Of a stretch of 64,000 nucleotides of DNA, positions 33,592-43,279 are shown in pieces. The position numbers and the translations under genes are program-made. The notes beneath the pieces are model-generated. The model worked only from the letters and a program-made list of their open reading frames with translations, was not told where the DNA came from and made no database searches. Numbering within the stretch: the first letter of the stretch is position 1; each line of letters starts with the position of its first letter. Source of the DNA: Erythrobacter cryptus DSM 12079 (GTDB lineage: Bacteria; Pseudomonadota; Alphaproteobacteria; Sphingomonadales; Sphingomonadaceae); assembly GCF_000422985.1 (NCBI RefSeq), contig NZ_KE383966.1, forward strand, positions 103,829-167,828, given 5' to 3'.

Positions 33592-35295
33592 ATGACCGAT
33601 CACCCCAGGCAGGATTTCGAGCGGTTCACCGGCCCCGAGCCGCTGGGTGAGGCGCCATCCCCGGCGCCGGCCAGCGCCAGCCGCACCGCGCCCGACAATG
33701 CCCGCCTGCCAATCGGCGTGGTGCTCGAGATTTCCGGCTCCGGCTCGCAGATCGCGCTCGATCTGCAACGCATCAACGAATGCATGGCCGATAGCGATCC
33801 GGCGGTGCAGATGGCCGGCCAGGTCGGCAGCCAGATCAAGATCCGCGTCGGCGATGCCTGGCTGCTTGCCAGCGTGCGCGACCAGCGCAAGGATCGCCGC
33901 ACCGAGGGCGGGATCATCGCCCATATCGACTTTCTCGGCGAAGGGGGCGAGGAACGGCTCACCGGGCGCATCCACGGGTTCAAGCGCGGGGTCACGCGCT
34001 ATCCGATCCCGGGGGCGATGATCTATCCCTGCACCACCCGCGACCTTGAACAGATCTATGCCAGCGACGGGCGCGCCTCGATCACCATCGGCAAGGTCTT
34101 TCCCACCAAGGATATCCGCGCCGGCCTTTATATCGATGCGATGCTGGGCAAGCACTTTGCCCTGCTGGGTTCCACCGGCACCGGCAAATCGACCAGCGCC
34201 GCGCTGATCCTCCACCGCATCTGCGAGGCTGCCCCCAAGGGCCATATCGTGATGATCGACCCCCACGGCGAATATTCCGCCGCCTTCCGCACCACGGGGC
34301 AGATCCTCGACGTTTCCAACCTGCAGATGCCCTATTGGCTGATGAACTTCGAGGAACATTGCGAGGTGCTGCTCAGCAGCAGCGGCAACGAGCGCCAGGT
34401 CGATGCCGACATCCTCGCCAAGTGCCTGCTCGCCGCGCGGCAGAAGAACCGCCTCGCGCAGACCATGGGCAAGATCACGGTGGATTCGCCCATTCCCTAT
34501 CTGCTCTCGGATTTCGGCAACATCCTCCAGGACGAAATGGGCAAGCTCGACAAGGCCACCTCGAGCGCGCCCTACATGCGGATCAAGACCAAGCTTGACG
34601 AGATCAAGGCCGATCCGCGCTACCAGTTCATGTTCTCAGGCATGCTGGTGGGCGACACCATGGTCGATTTCATCAGCAAGGTGTTCCGCATGCCCGGCAA
34701 CGGCAAGCCGATCTCGATCATCGATGTCTCGGGCGTGCCGTCCGACATCACCGCCACGGTGGTGGCGGTGCTCAGCCGCCTGGTGTTCGATTTTGCCATC
34801 TGGGGGCGCGAGGACAAGACCCGCCCGGTGCTGCTGGTGTGCGAGGAAGCGCACCGTTATGTCCCCAACGAGAAGAACGCCGATGGCTCGTCGGTGGGCA
34901 AGATCCTCAGCCGCATCGCCAAGGAAGGGCGCAAATACGGCATCAGCCTGGGCCTCATCACCCAGCGCCCGTCTGACCTTGCCGAAGGCGTGCTCTCGCA
35001 ATGCGGCACGATCATCTCGATGCGGCTCAACAATGACCGCGACCAGGCCTTCGTGCGCGCCGCCATGCCCGAAGGCGCGCGCGGCTTTCTCGATTCGATC
35101 CCCGCGCTCAGGAACCGCGAATGCATCATCTGCGGCGAGGGCGTGGCGATCCCGATCCGGGTGGCCTTCGACAATCTCGAGGAACACAAGCGCCCGGCCT
35201 CGGAAGACCCGAGCTTCGTCGAATTGTGGAGCCAGAGCGGCGGCGAGGAGGAACTGGTCGAGCGGGTGGTGATGCGCTGGCGTTCTCAAGGTTAG
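33592..35295 (+). CDS. HerA-like ATPase (DUF87)
   Basis: A protein of 567 residues. An N-terminal HAS-barrel-like region (about 35-175) precedes the ATPase core, with Walker A GSTGTGKST at about 193-201, the DPHGEYSAAF motif, Walker B LLVCEEAHRY and the arginine-finger region. HerA ATPases are hexameric DNA translocases; in archaea they act with NurA in end resection, and in bacteria some belong to defence systems. No nuclease gene is adjacent here, so it looks like a stand-alone housekeeping member. It is a single-gene unit followed by repeat copy 3. Confidence 0.88.
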   Translation: MTDHPRQDFERFTGPEPLGEAPSPAPASASRTAPDNARLPIGVVLEISGSGSQIALDLQRINECMADSDPAVQMAGQVGSQIKIRVGDAWLLASVRDQRKDRRTEGGIIAHIDFLGEGGEERLTGRIHGFKRGVTRYPIPGAMIYPCTTRDLEQIYASDGRASITIGKVFPTKDIRAGLYIDAMLGKHFALLGSTGTGKSTSAALILHRICEAAPKGHIVMIDPHGEYSAAFRTTGQILDVSNLQMPYWLMNFEEHCEVLLSSSGNERQVDADILAKCLLAARQKNRLAQTMGKITVDSPIPYLLSDFGNILQDEMGKLDKATSSAPYMRIKTKLDEIKADPRYQFMFSGMLVGDTMVDFISKVFRMPGNGKPISIIDVSGVPSDITATVVAVLSRLVFDFAIWGREDKTRPVLLVCEEAHRYVPNEKNADGSSVGKILSRIAKEGRKYGISLGLITQRPSDLAEGVLSQCGTIISMRLNNDRDQAFVRAAMPEGARGFLDSIPALRNRECIICGEGVAIPIRVAFDNLEEHKRPASEDPSFVELWSQSGGEEELVERVVMRWRSQG

Positions 35296-35306
35296 CAGAC
35301 GCATCC

Positions 35307-35389
35307 GCGCCTGCATTCTCGGCGCTATTCCTCAGCTGCGCTACGGGCGCCTGCGGGCGGGCGGTCGCCCTTGCGGTTGCTTTGCAACC
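35307..35389 (+). repeat. Intergenic palindromic repeat, copy 3
   Basis: The last two hairpins of the family are clear: GGGCG/CGCCC (35359-35370) and GGTTGC/GCAACC with loop TTT (35375-35389), joined by the shared CTTGCG-type spacer. The first two are weaker: GCGCC/GGCGC (35307-35325) and GCGC/GCGC (35338-35350). ATTCCTCAGCT and CTGCGGGCGG match the spacers of the other copies. It lies in the gap between the convergent HerA-like and queE genes. Confidence 0.7.
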
Positions 35390-35409
35390 GATGTCCAGCT
35401 CCGTTCTGG

Positions 35410-36150
35410 CTATGTCCCGCGCCTATCCCCGTAGAGGTGGATGTGCAGCCGGTCGCTCATCCTCAGGCCATGCTTGCAGCACAGCTCGGATAGCCACGCC
35501 TGGCGCGCGCGCAGGGCGGCGCTGTCGGTGCCCTCGGCCATCAGGAAGATGCGCTCTGCGGCAAGGCCATGGCGCGCCTTGAGCGCCAGCACCTCGGCGA
35601 CATCCTCGGGCGCGGCAATCACGAACTTGAAGAAGGCGCGCGGCTCAGCGGCCCAGGCATCGAGCCGCTCGGGGATGAGGGCAAGCGCTGCCGGGTTGCC
35701 GCTGTGGGCCAGCTTGGGGCTGACATTGTATTGATCGATCCAGACATCGAGCCGCGGCGGCGGGGCAATCGTGCCATTGGTCTCGATCTCCACCGCGATT
35801 GCCGGCAGATGCTTGAGCATCGCGGCCAGCGCCGGGGCCTGGAGCAGCGGCTCGCCCCCGGTGATGACCAGGCGCCTTTGCCCCAGCGCGGCGATGCGCG
35901 CGGCGGCCTCCTCGGGGGTGAGGCTGACCTGATTGGCCTTGCGATCATAGGCGATCGCGCTGCGGTGCGGGCGGTTGTCGCCGGTAAAGCGCCAGGTGTA
36001 GGCGGTGTCGCACCAGGTGCAGGCAAGGTTGCAGCGCGACAGCCGCACGAAGGCGACCGGCATGCCCATGCTTTGGCCTTCGCCCTGGAGCGAGGCAAAG
36101 ATTTCCGGCGCGCCGGTATCATCCGTGGCAAGAACGAGTTTCACGCGCAT
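35410..36150 (-). CDS. queE: 7-carboxy-7-deazaguanine synthase
   Basis: A protein of 246 residues from ATG 36150; GTG 36144 is an alternative with better spacing to AAGGGG. The radical-SAM cluster motif CxxxCxxC is at Cys40, Cys44 and Cys47 (CNLACTWC). SLQGEGQSMGMPVAFVR and ITGGEPLLQ are typical of QueE. The enzyme contracts the ring of carboxy-tetrahydropterin to give the 7-deazaguanine precursor of queuosine. No other queuosine genes are adjacent. QueE of some proteobacteria also inhibits division; nothing here tests that. Confidence 0.93.
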   Translation of the reverse strand: MRVKLVLATDDTGAPEIFASLQGEGQSMGMPVAFVRLSRCNLACTWCDTAYTWRFTGDNRPHRSAIAYDRKANQVSLTPEEAAARIAALGQRRLVITGGEPLLQAPALAAMLKHLPAIAVEIETNGTIAPPPRLDVWIDQYNVSPKLAHSGNPAALALIPERLDAWAAEPRAFFKFVIAAPEDVAEVLALKARHGLAAERIFLMAEGTDSAALRARQAWLSELCCKHGLRMSDRLHIHLYGDRRGT

Positions 36151-36274
36151 CCCCTTGCACGAAAGCGCGCCTGCGGGAAGGGCGCCCGGCCCGTGCGCCG
36201 TGGCCCTTCCCCCCGGCAAGGCCATTGCCCTTCCCTGCGGTGCTTTCTATCGCTTGGCGCCGGGAGAGGGAAAG

Positions 36275-37324
36275 ATGGACGCATTTCCGGCGCATCCGGA
36301 GGAGATCACGCTCGCGTGGTGGGGCGCTCTGCTCGGGCGGGTGCCGCGCGCGGTGCGCTGGGAGCCGATCGGCACCGGCCAGGTGGGCGATTCGGTGCGC
36401 TTCACCCTCGACATGGGCGAGGGCGAGGCGCCCATGACGCTGGCGGGCAAGTTTGCCGCGGCCGATCCCACCAGCCGTTCGACCGCGGCGATGCTCGGGC
36501 TCTATGCCAAGGAAGTGCGCTTCTACCGCACGCTCGCCCCGCAGCTGCCGATCCGCACCCCGCGCGTGCTCCTGGCTGAAATCGCCGATGATGGGGCAAG
36601 CTTCTGCCTGATCTTCGAGGATCTGGGGCCTGCGCGCGGGGGCAACCAGATCGCCGGCTGCACCCCTGCCGAGGCGCGCGAGGTGGTAAAGGCGGCCGCC
36701 GCGCTCCACGCGCCAAGCTGGCACAATCCGGCGATCCTCGGGCTTGATTGGCTCCAGCCCGATCCCGAGGCCGCGGCCCGGGTGAGGGCGCTCTACCCTC
36801 AGGCCCAGGCGGTGTTCCGCGAACGCTACCGCGATGTTCTCGAGCCTGAATACATGGCCCTGTGCGAGGAACTGGCCGAGATCACCGCCAGCACCGAGCG
36901 GCACGGCGAGACCATCAGCCTCGTCCACGGCGATTTCCGCCTCGACAATGTCCTGTTTGACATCAAGGGCGGGGCCGAGCCGCTGGCGGTGCTCGACTGG
37001 CAGACGCTCACCATCGGCAATGGCCTTACCGATATCGGCTATTTCCTCGGCTGCGGGATCGGCAATGCCTTGCGCCGCGCGCATGAGCGCGAATTGCTTG
37101 AACTCTACTGCGCCGAAATGCGCGCGCGCGGGGTGGCGATCAGCCTTGACGATATCTGGGAGGATTATGTGCTCGGCGCGCTCCACGGGGTTTCGACCGC
37201 GGTGTTCAGCGCCGCCTTCGTGGAGCGCACCCAAAGGGGCGATGCCAATTTCCTCTCGATGGCGCGCGGGGCCTGCGGCCTGTGCCTCGAACATGGCAGC
37301 CTCGCCCGCTTGAAGAAAGGATGA
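36275..37324 (+). CDS. Aminoglycoside-phosphotransferase-family kinase
   Basis: A protein of 349 residues with the APH/choline-kinase fold. The catalytic loop is LVHGDFRLDNVLFD and the metal-binding DFG-like site is VLDWQTLTIGNGLTDI. Members of this subgroup in alphaproteobacteria and actinobacteria are often annotated as ecdysteroid-kinase-like or acyl-CoA-associated kinases rather than resistance enzymes. GGGAGAGGGAAAG precedes the start. It is followed four bases later by an AttH-like gene, so the two are an operon. Confidence 0.85.
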   Translation: MDAFPAHPEEITLAWWGALLGRVPRAVRWEPIGTGQVGDSVRFTLDMGEGEAPMTLAGKFAAADPTSRSTAAMLGLYAKEVRFYRTLAPQLPIRTPRVLLAEIADDGASFCLIFEDLGPARGGNQIAGCTPAEAREVVKAAAALHAPSWHNPAILGLDWLQPDPEAAARVRALYPQAQAVFRERYRDVLEPEYMALCEELAEITASTERHGETISLVHGDFRLDNVLFDIKGGAEPLAVLDWQTLTIGNGLTDIGYFLGCGIGNALRRAHERELLELYCAEMRARGVAISLDDIWEDYVLGALHGVSTAVFSAAFVERTQRGDANFLSMARGACGLCLEHGSLARLKKG

Positions 37325-37328
37325 TGCG

Positions 37329-38417
37329 ATGGTGCTGACCCGCGGCGATGATTACCCGATCCACCAGACCGCCGATCCGATTGCCTATGCCGGCAGCGAT
37401 CGCAATTTCTACGATCGCTATTTCTTCAACGGCTATGCGCCCGATGGCAGCGGCTTTTTTGCCGTGGCCTTCGGGGTCTATCCCCATCTCGATGTCGCCG
37501 ATGCCCATTTCTGCGCGGTGCGCGGGCAAGGCGATGGCGGGGCCGTGCAGCATTGCCTCCATGCCAGCCGCCGGCTCGGCATGGAGCGGATGGAGCTTGC
37601 CTGCGGGCCGATCCGCATCGAGGTCATCGCGCCGCTGCGGCGCTTGCGGGTGATCGTCGATGGCGAGGGGATCGCCGCCGATCTCACCTTCACGGGGCGC
37701 GCCTTCCCGATCGAGGAGCCGCGCTTCACCTTTCGGGTGGGGGCGCGCACGGTGATGGATTACACCCGCCTCACCCAGAACGGCCATTATGAAGGCTGGA
37801 TCGCGGTCGATGGCGCGCGCACGGTGCTCGCCCCCGGCACCATGGGCACGCGCGATCGCAGCTGGGGGGTGCGCCCGGTGGGCGCGCCCGATCCCCAATT
37901 TGCGGGGCGCGCCTTGCCGCAGTTCTTCTGGCAATGGACCCCGATCAACCTGCCGCAGCGCAGCCTGTTCTTCCACGTGAACGCCCATGCCGATGGCACG
38001 GCGTGGAACACCCGCGCGGTGATCGCCCCCGATGGCGCGGGGCCGGAAGGCTTTGTCGAAACCCATGCCGCGCGCATGGAAACCCGGCTTGCCCCGGGCA
38101 CGCGCTGGCCGGCGGGGGGCGAGCTGGTGATCGGGCCAGAGCGCTTTGTGCTCGCGCCGCTGGCGCGCTTCCAGATGCGCGGGCTGGGCTACACCTCGCC
38201 CACCTGGGGCCACGGGCTTGACCATGGGCCGCTGGCGGTGGAGCGCGAGGATATTGATCTCGCCGCGATCGACCCCTCCCGGCCCGACAATCTCCACGTG
38301 CAGATGCTCTGCCGGGTGACGGGGCCGGGGGGCGAGGCGGGCCTCGGCGTGTTCGAGCAGCTGGCGATCGGCGACTATGCCCCGCTTGGCCTTGCGGGGC
38401 TTGCCACGCCGGCCTGA
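37329..38417 (+). CDS. AttH/carotenoid-hydratase-like lipocalin-fold protein
   Basis: A protein of 362 residues without signal peptide. The pattern of two beta-rich halves, with RDRSWGVRPVGAPDPQF and the Trp/Phe-rich FFWQWTPINLP, resembles the AttH/CrtC (carotenoid 1,2-hydratase) superfamily, whose members bind or alter hydrophobic molecules. The exact family is uncertain. Its pairing with a phosphotransferase-fold kinase, four bases apart, suggests a joint step on a lipid-like substrate; this is inference. It is convergent with valS, three bases apart. Confidence 0.68.
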   Translation: MVLTRGDDYPIHQTADPIAYAGSDRNFYDRYFFNGYAPDGSGFFAVAFGVYPHLDVADAHFCAVRGQGDGGAVQHCLHASRRLGMERMELACGPIRIEVIAPLRRLRVIVDGEGIAADLTFTGRAFPIEEPRFTFRVGARTVMDYTRLTQNGHYEGWIAVDGARTVLAPGTMGTRDRSWGVRPVGAPDPQFAGRALPQFFWQWTPINLPQRSLFFHVNAHADGTAWNTRAVIAPDGAGPEGFVETHAARMETRLAPGTRWPAGGELVIGPERFVLAPLARFQMRGLGYTSPTWGHGLDHGPLAVEREDIDLAAIDPSRPDNLHVQMLCRVTGPGGEAGLGVFEQLAIGDYAPLGLAGLATPA

Positions 38418-38420
38418 GCC

Positions 38421-41165
38421 CTAGCCGAGCCGGGCGAGCGCCGCGGTGAGCCGCGCGATCTCGCCCTGGTGATGGGCCAGATCGGCGCGCGCCTTGTCCA
38501 CCGCCTGCGGCGCTGCCCGCTCGACAAAGGCGGGGTTGGCAAGCCGGCCTTCGAGGGACCTCGCTTCCTTCTGCGAGGCGGCAAGCGCCTTTTCGAGCCG
38601 GGCCTTTTCCGCGGCGATGTCGATCACCCCTTCGAGCGGGATGATGAACACATCTTCGCCCGCGATCACCTGCATCGCCGCACCGGGCGGGGCAGCGCCG
38701 ATCGTCACCGGCGCCAGCCGCGCCAGCCGCTCGATCGCCGCTGCCGAGCGCGCGATGGTGCGCGATGCCACCGGCGACGGCTCGGCAATATAGGCGGCAA
38801 GCTTGGCCCCGGGGGCGATGCCGAGTTCGGCCCGGGCCGAACGGGTGTTGGTGGTAAGCTCGATCACCCAGTCGATCGCCTCGGTCGCCTCCCTGCTCAC
38901 CTCGGCTTGCGGCGCGGGCCATTTGGCCACGATCAGCTCATATTCGCGCGCGCCCAACCTGTGCCAAAGCTCCTCGGTGATGAAGGGCATGAAGGGGTGG
39001 AGCATCACCAGGATCTGGTCCAAGGCCCAGCCGGCCACGCTGCGGGTCTCCAGCGCTGCGGGGCTGTCGGGGTCTCCTGCGAAGACCGGCTTGATGAGTT
39101 CAAGATACCAGTCGCAGAACTTCGACCAGGTGAACTGGTAGATGGCATTGGCGGCATTGTCGAAGCGCAGCTCGGCCATGGCCGCCTCGATCGCCGCGGC
39201 GCAGGCCGCCACCTCGCCGATGATCCACTGGTTGGCGGCAAGCCGGGCCGGGGGCGCGGCGATGCTGGCAGAGGCGCCGATGCCATTGGCCTGGCAGAAG
39301 CGCGCCGCGTTCCACAGCTTGGTGGCAAAGTTGCGATAGCCTTCAACCCGCTTCTCATCCATCTTGATGTCGCGGCCCTGGCTTTCCATCGCCGCCATGA
39401 AGAAGCGCAAGGCATCGGCGCCATATTTGTCGATCAGGCCCAGGGGATCGACGACATTGCCCTTGGATTTCGACATCTTGGCGCCATCGGCGGCGCGCAC
39501 CAGGCCGTGGAGATAGAGCCTGTCCCACGGGCGTTTGTCGAGGTGATAGAAGCCCATCATCATCATCCGCGCATCCCAGAAGAACAGGATGTCAAAGCCG
39601 GAGATGAGCAGCGAATTGGGATAGTGGCGCTGGAGAAGCGGGGCATCGGCCTCGGGCCAGCCGAGCGTGGCAAAGGGCCACAGCGCCGAGGAGAACCAGG
39701 TGTCGAGCACGTCCTCGTCCTGCCGCAGGGCAACGCCCTCGCCGGCCTGTTGCTGTGCTTCCTCGGCGCTCTCGGCCACATAGATCTTGCCGTCCTTATC
39801 GAACCACGCCGGGATGCGGTGGCCCCACCACAATTGCCGGCTGATGCACCAGGGCTGGATGTTCTCCATCCAGTTGAAGAAGGTCTTCTCCCAGCTCCTG
39901 GGCACGATCTCGATATCGCCGCGGCGCACCGCTTCGGTCGGCTTCTTGGCAAGCTCGGCGGCGTTCACATACCATTGATCGGTCAGCCACGGTTCGATCA
40001 CCACCCCGCCGCGATCGCCAAAGGGGGTGGGGATCTGCCGCGGTTCGGCATCAAGCGCGATCTCGTTTCCGTCCTTGTCCTTTGTGATGAAGGGGACGAG
40101 CAGGCCCAGCTCCTTCATCCGCTTGACCACCAGCTCGCGCGCGCCGTCCACCCCGTCCTTGCGGAAGCGGTGGAGACCGATGAACTCCTGCGGCACCAGG
40201 CCATCGGCGGTCTGGCACACGTTGGCTTGCGGGTCGAACATGTTGAGCATCGCGGCAGGGGCGATGCCGGCGCGCTTGCCCACCTCGAAATCGTTGAAAT
40301 CATGCCCCGGCGTGATCTTGACGCAGCCCGAGCCCAATTCGGGATCGGCATGTTCATCGGCGATGACGGGCACGCGCCGCCCGGTGATCGGCAGGATGAT
40401 GTGCTTGCCGATGACGCTCTGGTAGCGTTCGTCCGCCGGGTGCACCGCCACCGCCATGTCGGCGAGCATGGTTTCGGGCCGCGTGGTGGCGACAATCAGG
40501 TGATCGGCCCCGGCCTCGGTGCGCGCGCCATCGGCGAGCGGATATTTGAAGCGCCAGAAATGGCCAGGGATGGTCTGGGTTTCGACCTCGAGATCGCTGA
40601 TCGCGGTCTTGAGCTTGGGGTCCCAGTTCACCAGCCGCTTGTCGCGGTAGATCAGGCCATCCCTGTAAAGATCAACGAAGGTCTTGATGACCGCCCGGGT
40701 GAAATGCGGGTCCATGGTGAACTGCTCGCGGCTCCAGTCCATCGAACAGCCCAGCCGCCGCAGCTGGCGGGTGATGGTGCCGCCGCTTTCCTCCTTCCAC
40801 GCCCAGACCTTGGCGATGAAATCTTCGCGCGTATAGTTGGTGCGCTTGTCCTGCTGCGCTTCGAGCTGGCGCTCGACCACCATCTGCGTGGCGATCCCGG
40901 CGTGATCGGTGCCCACCACCCACAGCGCATCCTTGCCGCGCAGGCGTTCATAGCGGATCACCACGTCCTGCAGCGTGTTGTCGAGCGCGTGGCCGATATG
41001 GAGCGAGCCGGTGACATTGGGCGGGGGGTTGACGATGGTGAAGGGCTCGGCCTCGGGCCGATGGGGGCGGAACAGGCCCTTCGTCTCCCAATGCTGATAC
41101 CAGCGCGCCTCGATGGCAGCCGGATCGAAGGTGGTGGGCAGGGGTTGGGGATTGCTTACGGTCAT
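38421..41165 (-). CDS. valS: Valyl-tRNA synthetase
   Basis: A protein of 914 residues, class I. The HIGH motif is exact at residues 56-59 ([10 protein letters not shown]) and KMSKS is exact near 562-566 (KMSKSKGNV). The N-terminal [19 protein letters not shown] is typical of ValS. An editing domain (CP1) spans about 200-350, and a C-terminal coiled coil ([20 protein letters not shown]) contacts tRNA. ATG 41165 is used because the longer frame would overlap the divergent mlaE-like gene region without coding character. Confidence 0.97.
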   Translation of the reverse strand: MTVSNPQPLPTTFDPAAIEARWYQHWETKGLFRPHRPEAEPFTIVNPPPNVTGSLHIGHALDNTLQDVVIRYERLRGKDALWVVGTDHAGIATQMVVERQLEAQQDKRTNYTREDFIAKVWAWKEESGGTITRQLRRLGCSMDWSREQFTMDPHFTRAVIKTFVDLYRDGLIYRDKRLVNWDPKLKTAISDLEVETQTIPGHFWRFKYPLADGARTEAGADHLIVATTRPETMLADMAVAVHPADERYQSVIGKHIILPITGRRVPVIADEHADPELGSGCVKITPGHDFNDFEVGKRAGIAPAAMLNMFDPQANVCQTADGLVPQEFIGLHRFRKDGVDGARELVVKRMKELGLLVPFITKDKDGNEIALDAEPRQIPTPFGDRGGVVIEPWLTDQWYVNAAELAKKPTEAVRRGDIEIVPRSWEKTFFNWMENIQPWCISRQLWWGHRIPAWFDKDGKIYVAESAEEAQQQAGEGVALRQDEDVLDTWFSSALWPFATLGWPEADAPLLQRHYPNSLLISGFDILFFWDARMMMMGFYHLDKRPWDRLYLHGLVRAADGAKMSKSKGNVVDPLGLIDKYGADALRFFMAAMESQGRDIKMDEKRVEGYRNFATKLWNAARFCQANGIGASASIAAPPARLAANQWIIGEVAACAAAIEAAMAELRFDNAANAIYQFTWSKFCDWYLELIKPVFAGDPDSPAALETRSVAGWALDQILVMLHPFMPFITEELWHRLGAREYELIVAKWPAPQAEVSREATEAIDWVIELTTNTRSARAELGIAPGAKLAAYIAEPSPVASRTIARSAAAIERLARLAPVTIGAAPPGAAMQVIAGEDVFIIPLEGVIDIAAEKARLEKALAASQKEARSLEGRLANPAFVERAAPQAVDKARADLAHHQGEIARLTAALARLG

Positions 41166-41287
41166 GATGGCCGAGCGCCATGCCAGCAGCCTCGGCGCGA
41201 TGCAATCGCTGCGATTGCCCCCGCGCCGGGCGCAAGGGGCGCGAGAGCCTTGCCGGGCGGGCAAAATCCCCGCATAGGCTTGGGGCA

Positions 41288-42403
41288 ATGGAGGCAGCCG
41301 CGCAATATTCGCTTGAGGGGGAGGGGGAAGGCAGCGGCGCGCGGCTGGTGCTCACCGGCCAGCTGACCTTGCGCCACATGGCCGCGATCGAACCCGCGCT
41401 TGCCGGTCTTGCCGGCCCCATCGCCGCGATCGACCTTGCCGCGGTGGAAGAGATCGACACGGTCGGCGCCTGGGTGGTGTGCCGCCTGGCGCGCGATCAC
41501 GGCGCCGAGATCGCCGGCGCCAGCGAGGCGGCCGAGCGGCTGCTTGCCGCGGTGCGCGGGATTTCGCCCGAAGGGGCGATGGGGCCGCCGCGCCCGCCGG
41601 TGTGGGAGCGCGTGCCGCTGGCGCTGGGGGAGCAGGTCTTTGCCGCGCGCAGCGGCGTGATCGGGGTGGTCGGCTTTATTGGCCAGATCCTCATCGGGGC
41701 GGGCAACCTTTTGCGCCGGCCCTCGCGCTTTCCGCTCACCGCGCTGGTGCACCAGATGGAGCTGGTGGGGGTTACCGCCCTGCCGATCATCGGCCTGATG
41801 AGCTTTCTCATCGGCATCGTCATCGCCCAGCAAGGCTCGGTGCAACTCGAACAGTTCGGGGCCGAGGCGCTCACCGTCAACCTCGTCGGGCGCATCACCC
41901 TGCGCGAACTGGGCGTGCTGATGACCGCGATCATGGTTGCCGGCCGTTCGGGCAGCGCCTTTGCCGCACAGCTTGGCACGATGAAGCTGACCGAGGAGAT
42001 CGACGCGATGCGCACCATCGGCATCTCGCCGATCGAGGCGCTGGTGATCCCGCGCATCCTTGCCGCCACCTTCATGATGGTGCTGCTGGGGTTCTATTCC
42101 GCGCTGGTGGCGATCATCGGCGGGGCGGTGGTGGGCCAGTTCGCGCTCGGCATCCCGTTCTGGACCTTCATCGCCCGGATCCAGGAAGTGGTGCCCGAAC
42201 ACGATCTGTGGGTGGGCCTCATCAAGGCGCCGGTGTTCGGCCTGATCGTGGCGCTCGCCGGGTGCTACAACGGGATGCAGGTGCGCGGCAATTCGGAAGA
42301 AGTCGGGCGCCGCACCACCATGGCGGTGGTCTCGGCGATCTTCGCGGTGATCGTGCTCGATGCCTTCTTTGCGGTGTTCTTCACCGAAGTGGGATGGGGC
42401 TGA
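41288..42403 (+). CDS. mlaE: MlaE-type lipid ABC permease with N-terminal STAS domain
   Basis: A protein of 371 residues. Residues 1-95 form a STAS-like domain ([36 protein letters not shown]), the role played by separate MlaB in E. coli. The permease domain (about 115-371) has five membrane segments and the family motifs [14 protein letters not shown] and [16 protein letters not shown]. It is the inner-membrane pore of the Mla system, which moves phospholipids between the membranes. First gene of a four-gene operon with ATPase, MCE protein and lipoprotein. Confidence 0.92.
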   Translation: MEAAAQYSLEGEGEGSGARLVLTGQLTLRHMAAIEPALAGLAGPIAAIDLAAVEEIDTVGAWVVCRLARDHGAEIAGASEAAERLLAAVRGISPEGAMGPPRPPVWERVPLALGEQVFAARSGVIGVVGFIGQILIGAGNLLRRPSRFPLTALVHQMELVGVTALPIIGLMSFLIGIVIAQQGSVQLEQFGAEALTVNLVGRITLRELGVLMTAIMVAGRSGSAFAAQLGTMKLTEEIDAMRTIGISPIEALVIPRILAATFMMVLLGFYSALVAIIGGAVVGQFALGIPFWTFIARIQEVVPEHDLWVGLIKAPVFGLIVALAGCYNGMQVRGNSEEVGRRTTMAVVSAIFAVIVLDAFFAVFFTEVGWG

Positions 42404-42406
42404 GCC

Positions 42407-43240
42407 ATGCGCGTTGCCGCCCGCCCCGAGGATGAGGCCCCGCCGATCGTGATCGAGGGGCTGGTCAACCGTTTTGGCGATTTCACCGTGCACGAGGGCC
42501 TCGACCTTACCGTCAGGCGCGGCGAGATCTTGGGCGTGGTGGGCGGTTCGGGTTCGGGCAAATCGGTGCTGATGCGCTCGATCATCGGCTTGCAGCGCCC
42601 GGCGGCGGGGCGGATCGACGTGCTCGGCCACACCATCACCGAGATCGATCTCGAACAGGGCGTCGGCGTGCGGCGCCGCTGGGGGGTGCTGTTCCAGGGC
42701 GGGGCGCTGTTCTCCACCCTGACGGTGGGCGAGAATGTCGAGGTGCCGCTGCGCAAATATTACCCTGACCTCAGCACCGAATTGCGCCAGCAGATCGCGC
42801 GCTACAAGGTCATCCTGGCCGGCCTGCCCGAAAGCGCGGTGGCCAAGTATCCGGCCGAGCTTTCGGGCGGGATGAAGAAGCGCGCCGGCCTCGCGCGGGC
42901 GCTCGCGCTCGATCCCGAACTGCTGTTCCTCGACGAGCCCACCGCCGGGCTCGATCCCATTGGCGCGGCCAATTTCGACCGGCTGACCCGCGAGCTCAAG
43001 GAGACCCTGGGCCTTACCGTGTTCCTCATCACCCACGATCTCGATACGCTTTATGAAATCTGTGACAGGGTGGCGGTGATCGCGGACAAGCGCATCATCG
43101 CGGTGGGCACGATCCCCGAACTCATCGCCACCGGCCACCCCTGGATCGAGGAATATTTCGGCGGCCCGCGCGGGCGCGCCGCCGGGGCCGCCCAAGCCGC
43201 CCACGCCGCCGTAACCGCCCATGGCCGCACAGACGGTTAG
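42407..43240 (+). CDS. mlaF: MlaF-type ABC transporter ATPase
   Basis: A protein of 277 residues. Walker A GGSGSGKS is at residues 46-53, the signature LSGGMKKR near 148, Walker B LLFLDEPTAGLDP follows, and the switch His is in ITHDLDTL. All catalytic residues are present. It powers the MlaE permease. The C-terminal tail (about 250-277) is rich in Ala, Gly and Arg. It starts three bases after the permease gene. Confidence 0.95.
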   Translation: MRVAARPEDEAPPIVIEGLVNRFGDFTVHEGLDLTVRRGEILGVVGGSGSGKSVLMRSIIGLQRPAAGRIDVLGHTITEIDLEQGVGVRRRWGVLFQGGALFSTLTVGENVEVPLRKYYPDLSTELRQQIARYKVILAGLPESAVAKYPAELSGGMKKRAGLARALALDPELLFLDEPTAGLDPIGAANFDRLTRELKETLGLTVFLITHDLDTLYEICDRVAVIADKRIIAVGTIPELIATGHPWIEEYFGGPRGRAAGAAQAAHAAVTAHGRTDG

Positions 43241-43279
43241 GCATGGACAAGCCCCACACCCGCGCCGCATAGGAACGCC

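Noticed and set aside
36275..37324. Aminoglycoside resistance gene
   Set aside because: The fold is shared, but the sequence and context fit a metabolic kinase; no resistance is implied.
38469..41366. Open frame of 965 codons opposite valS
   Set aside because: It is the antisense frame of a clear valS gene; open antisense frames are expected in GC-rich DNA, and no domain is recognisable.
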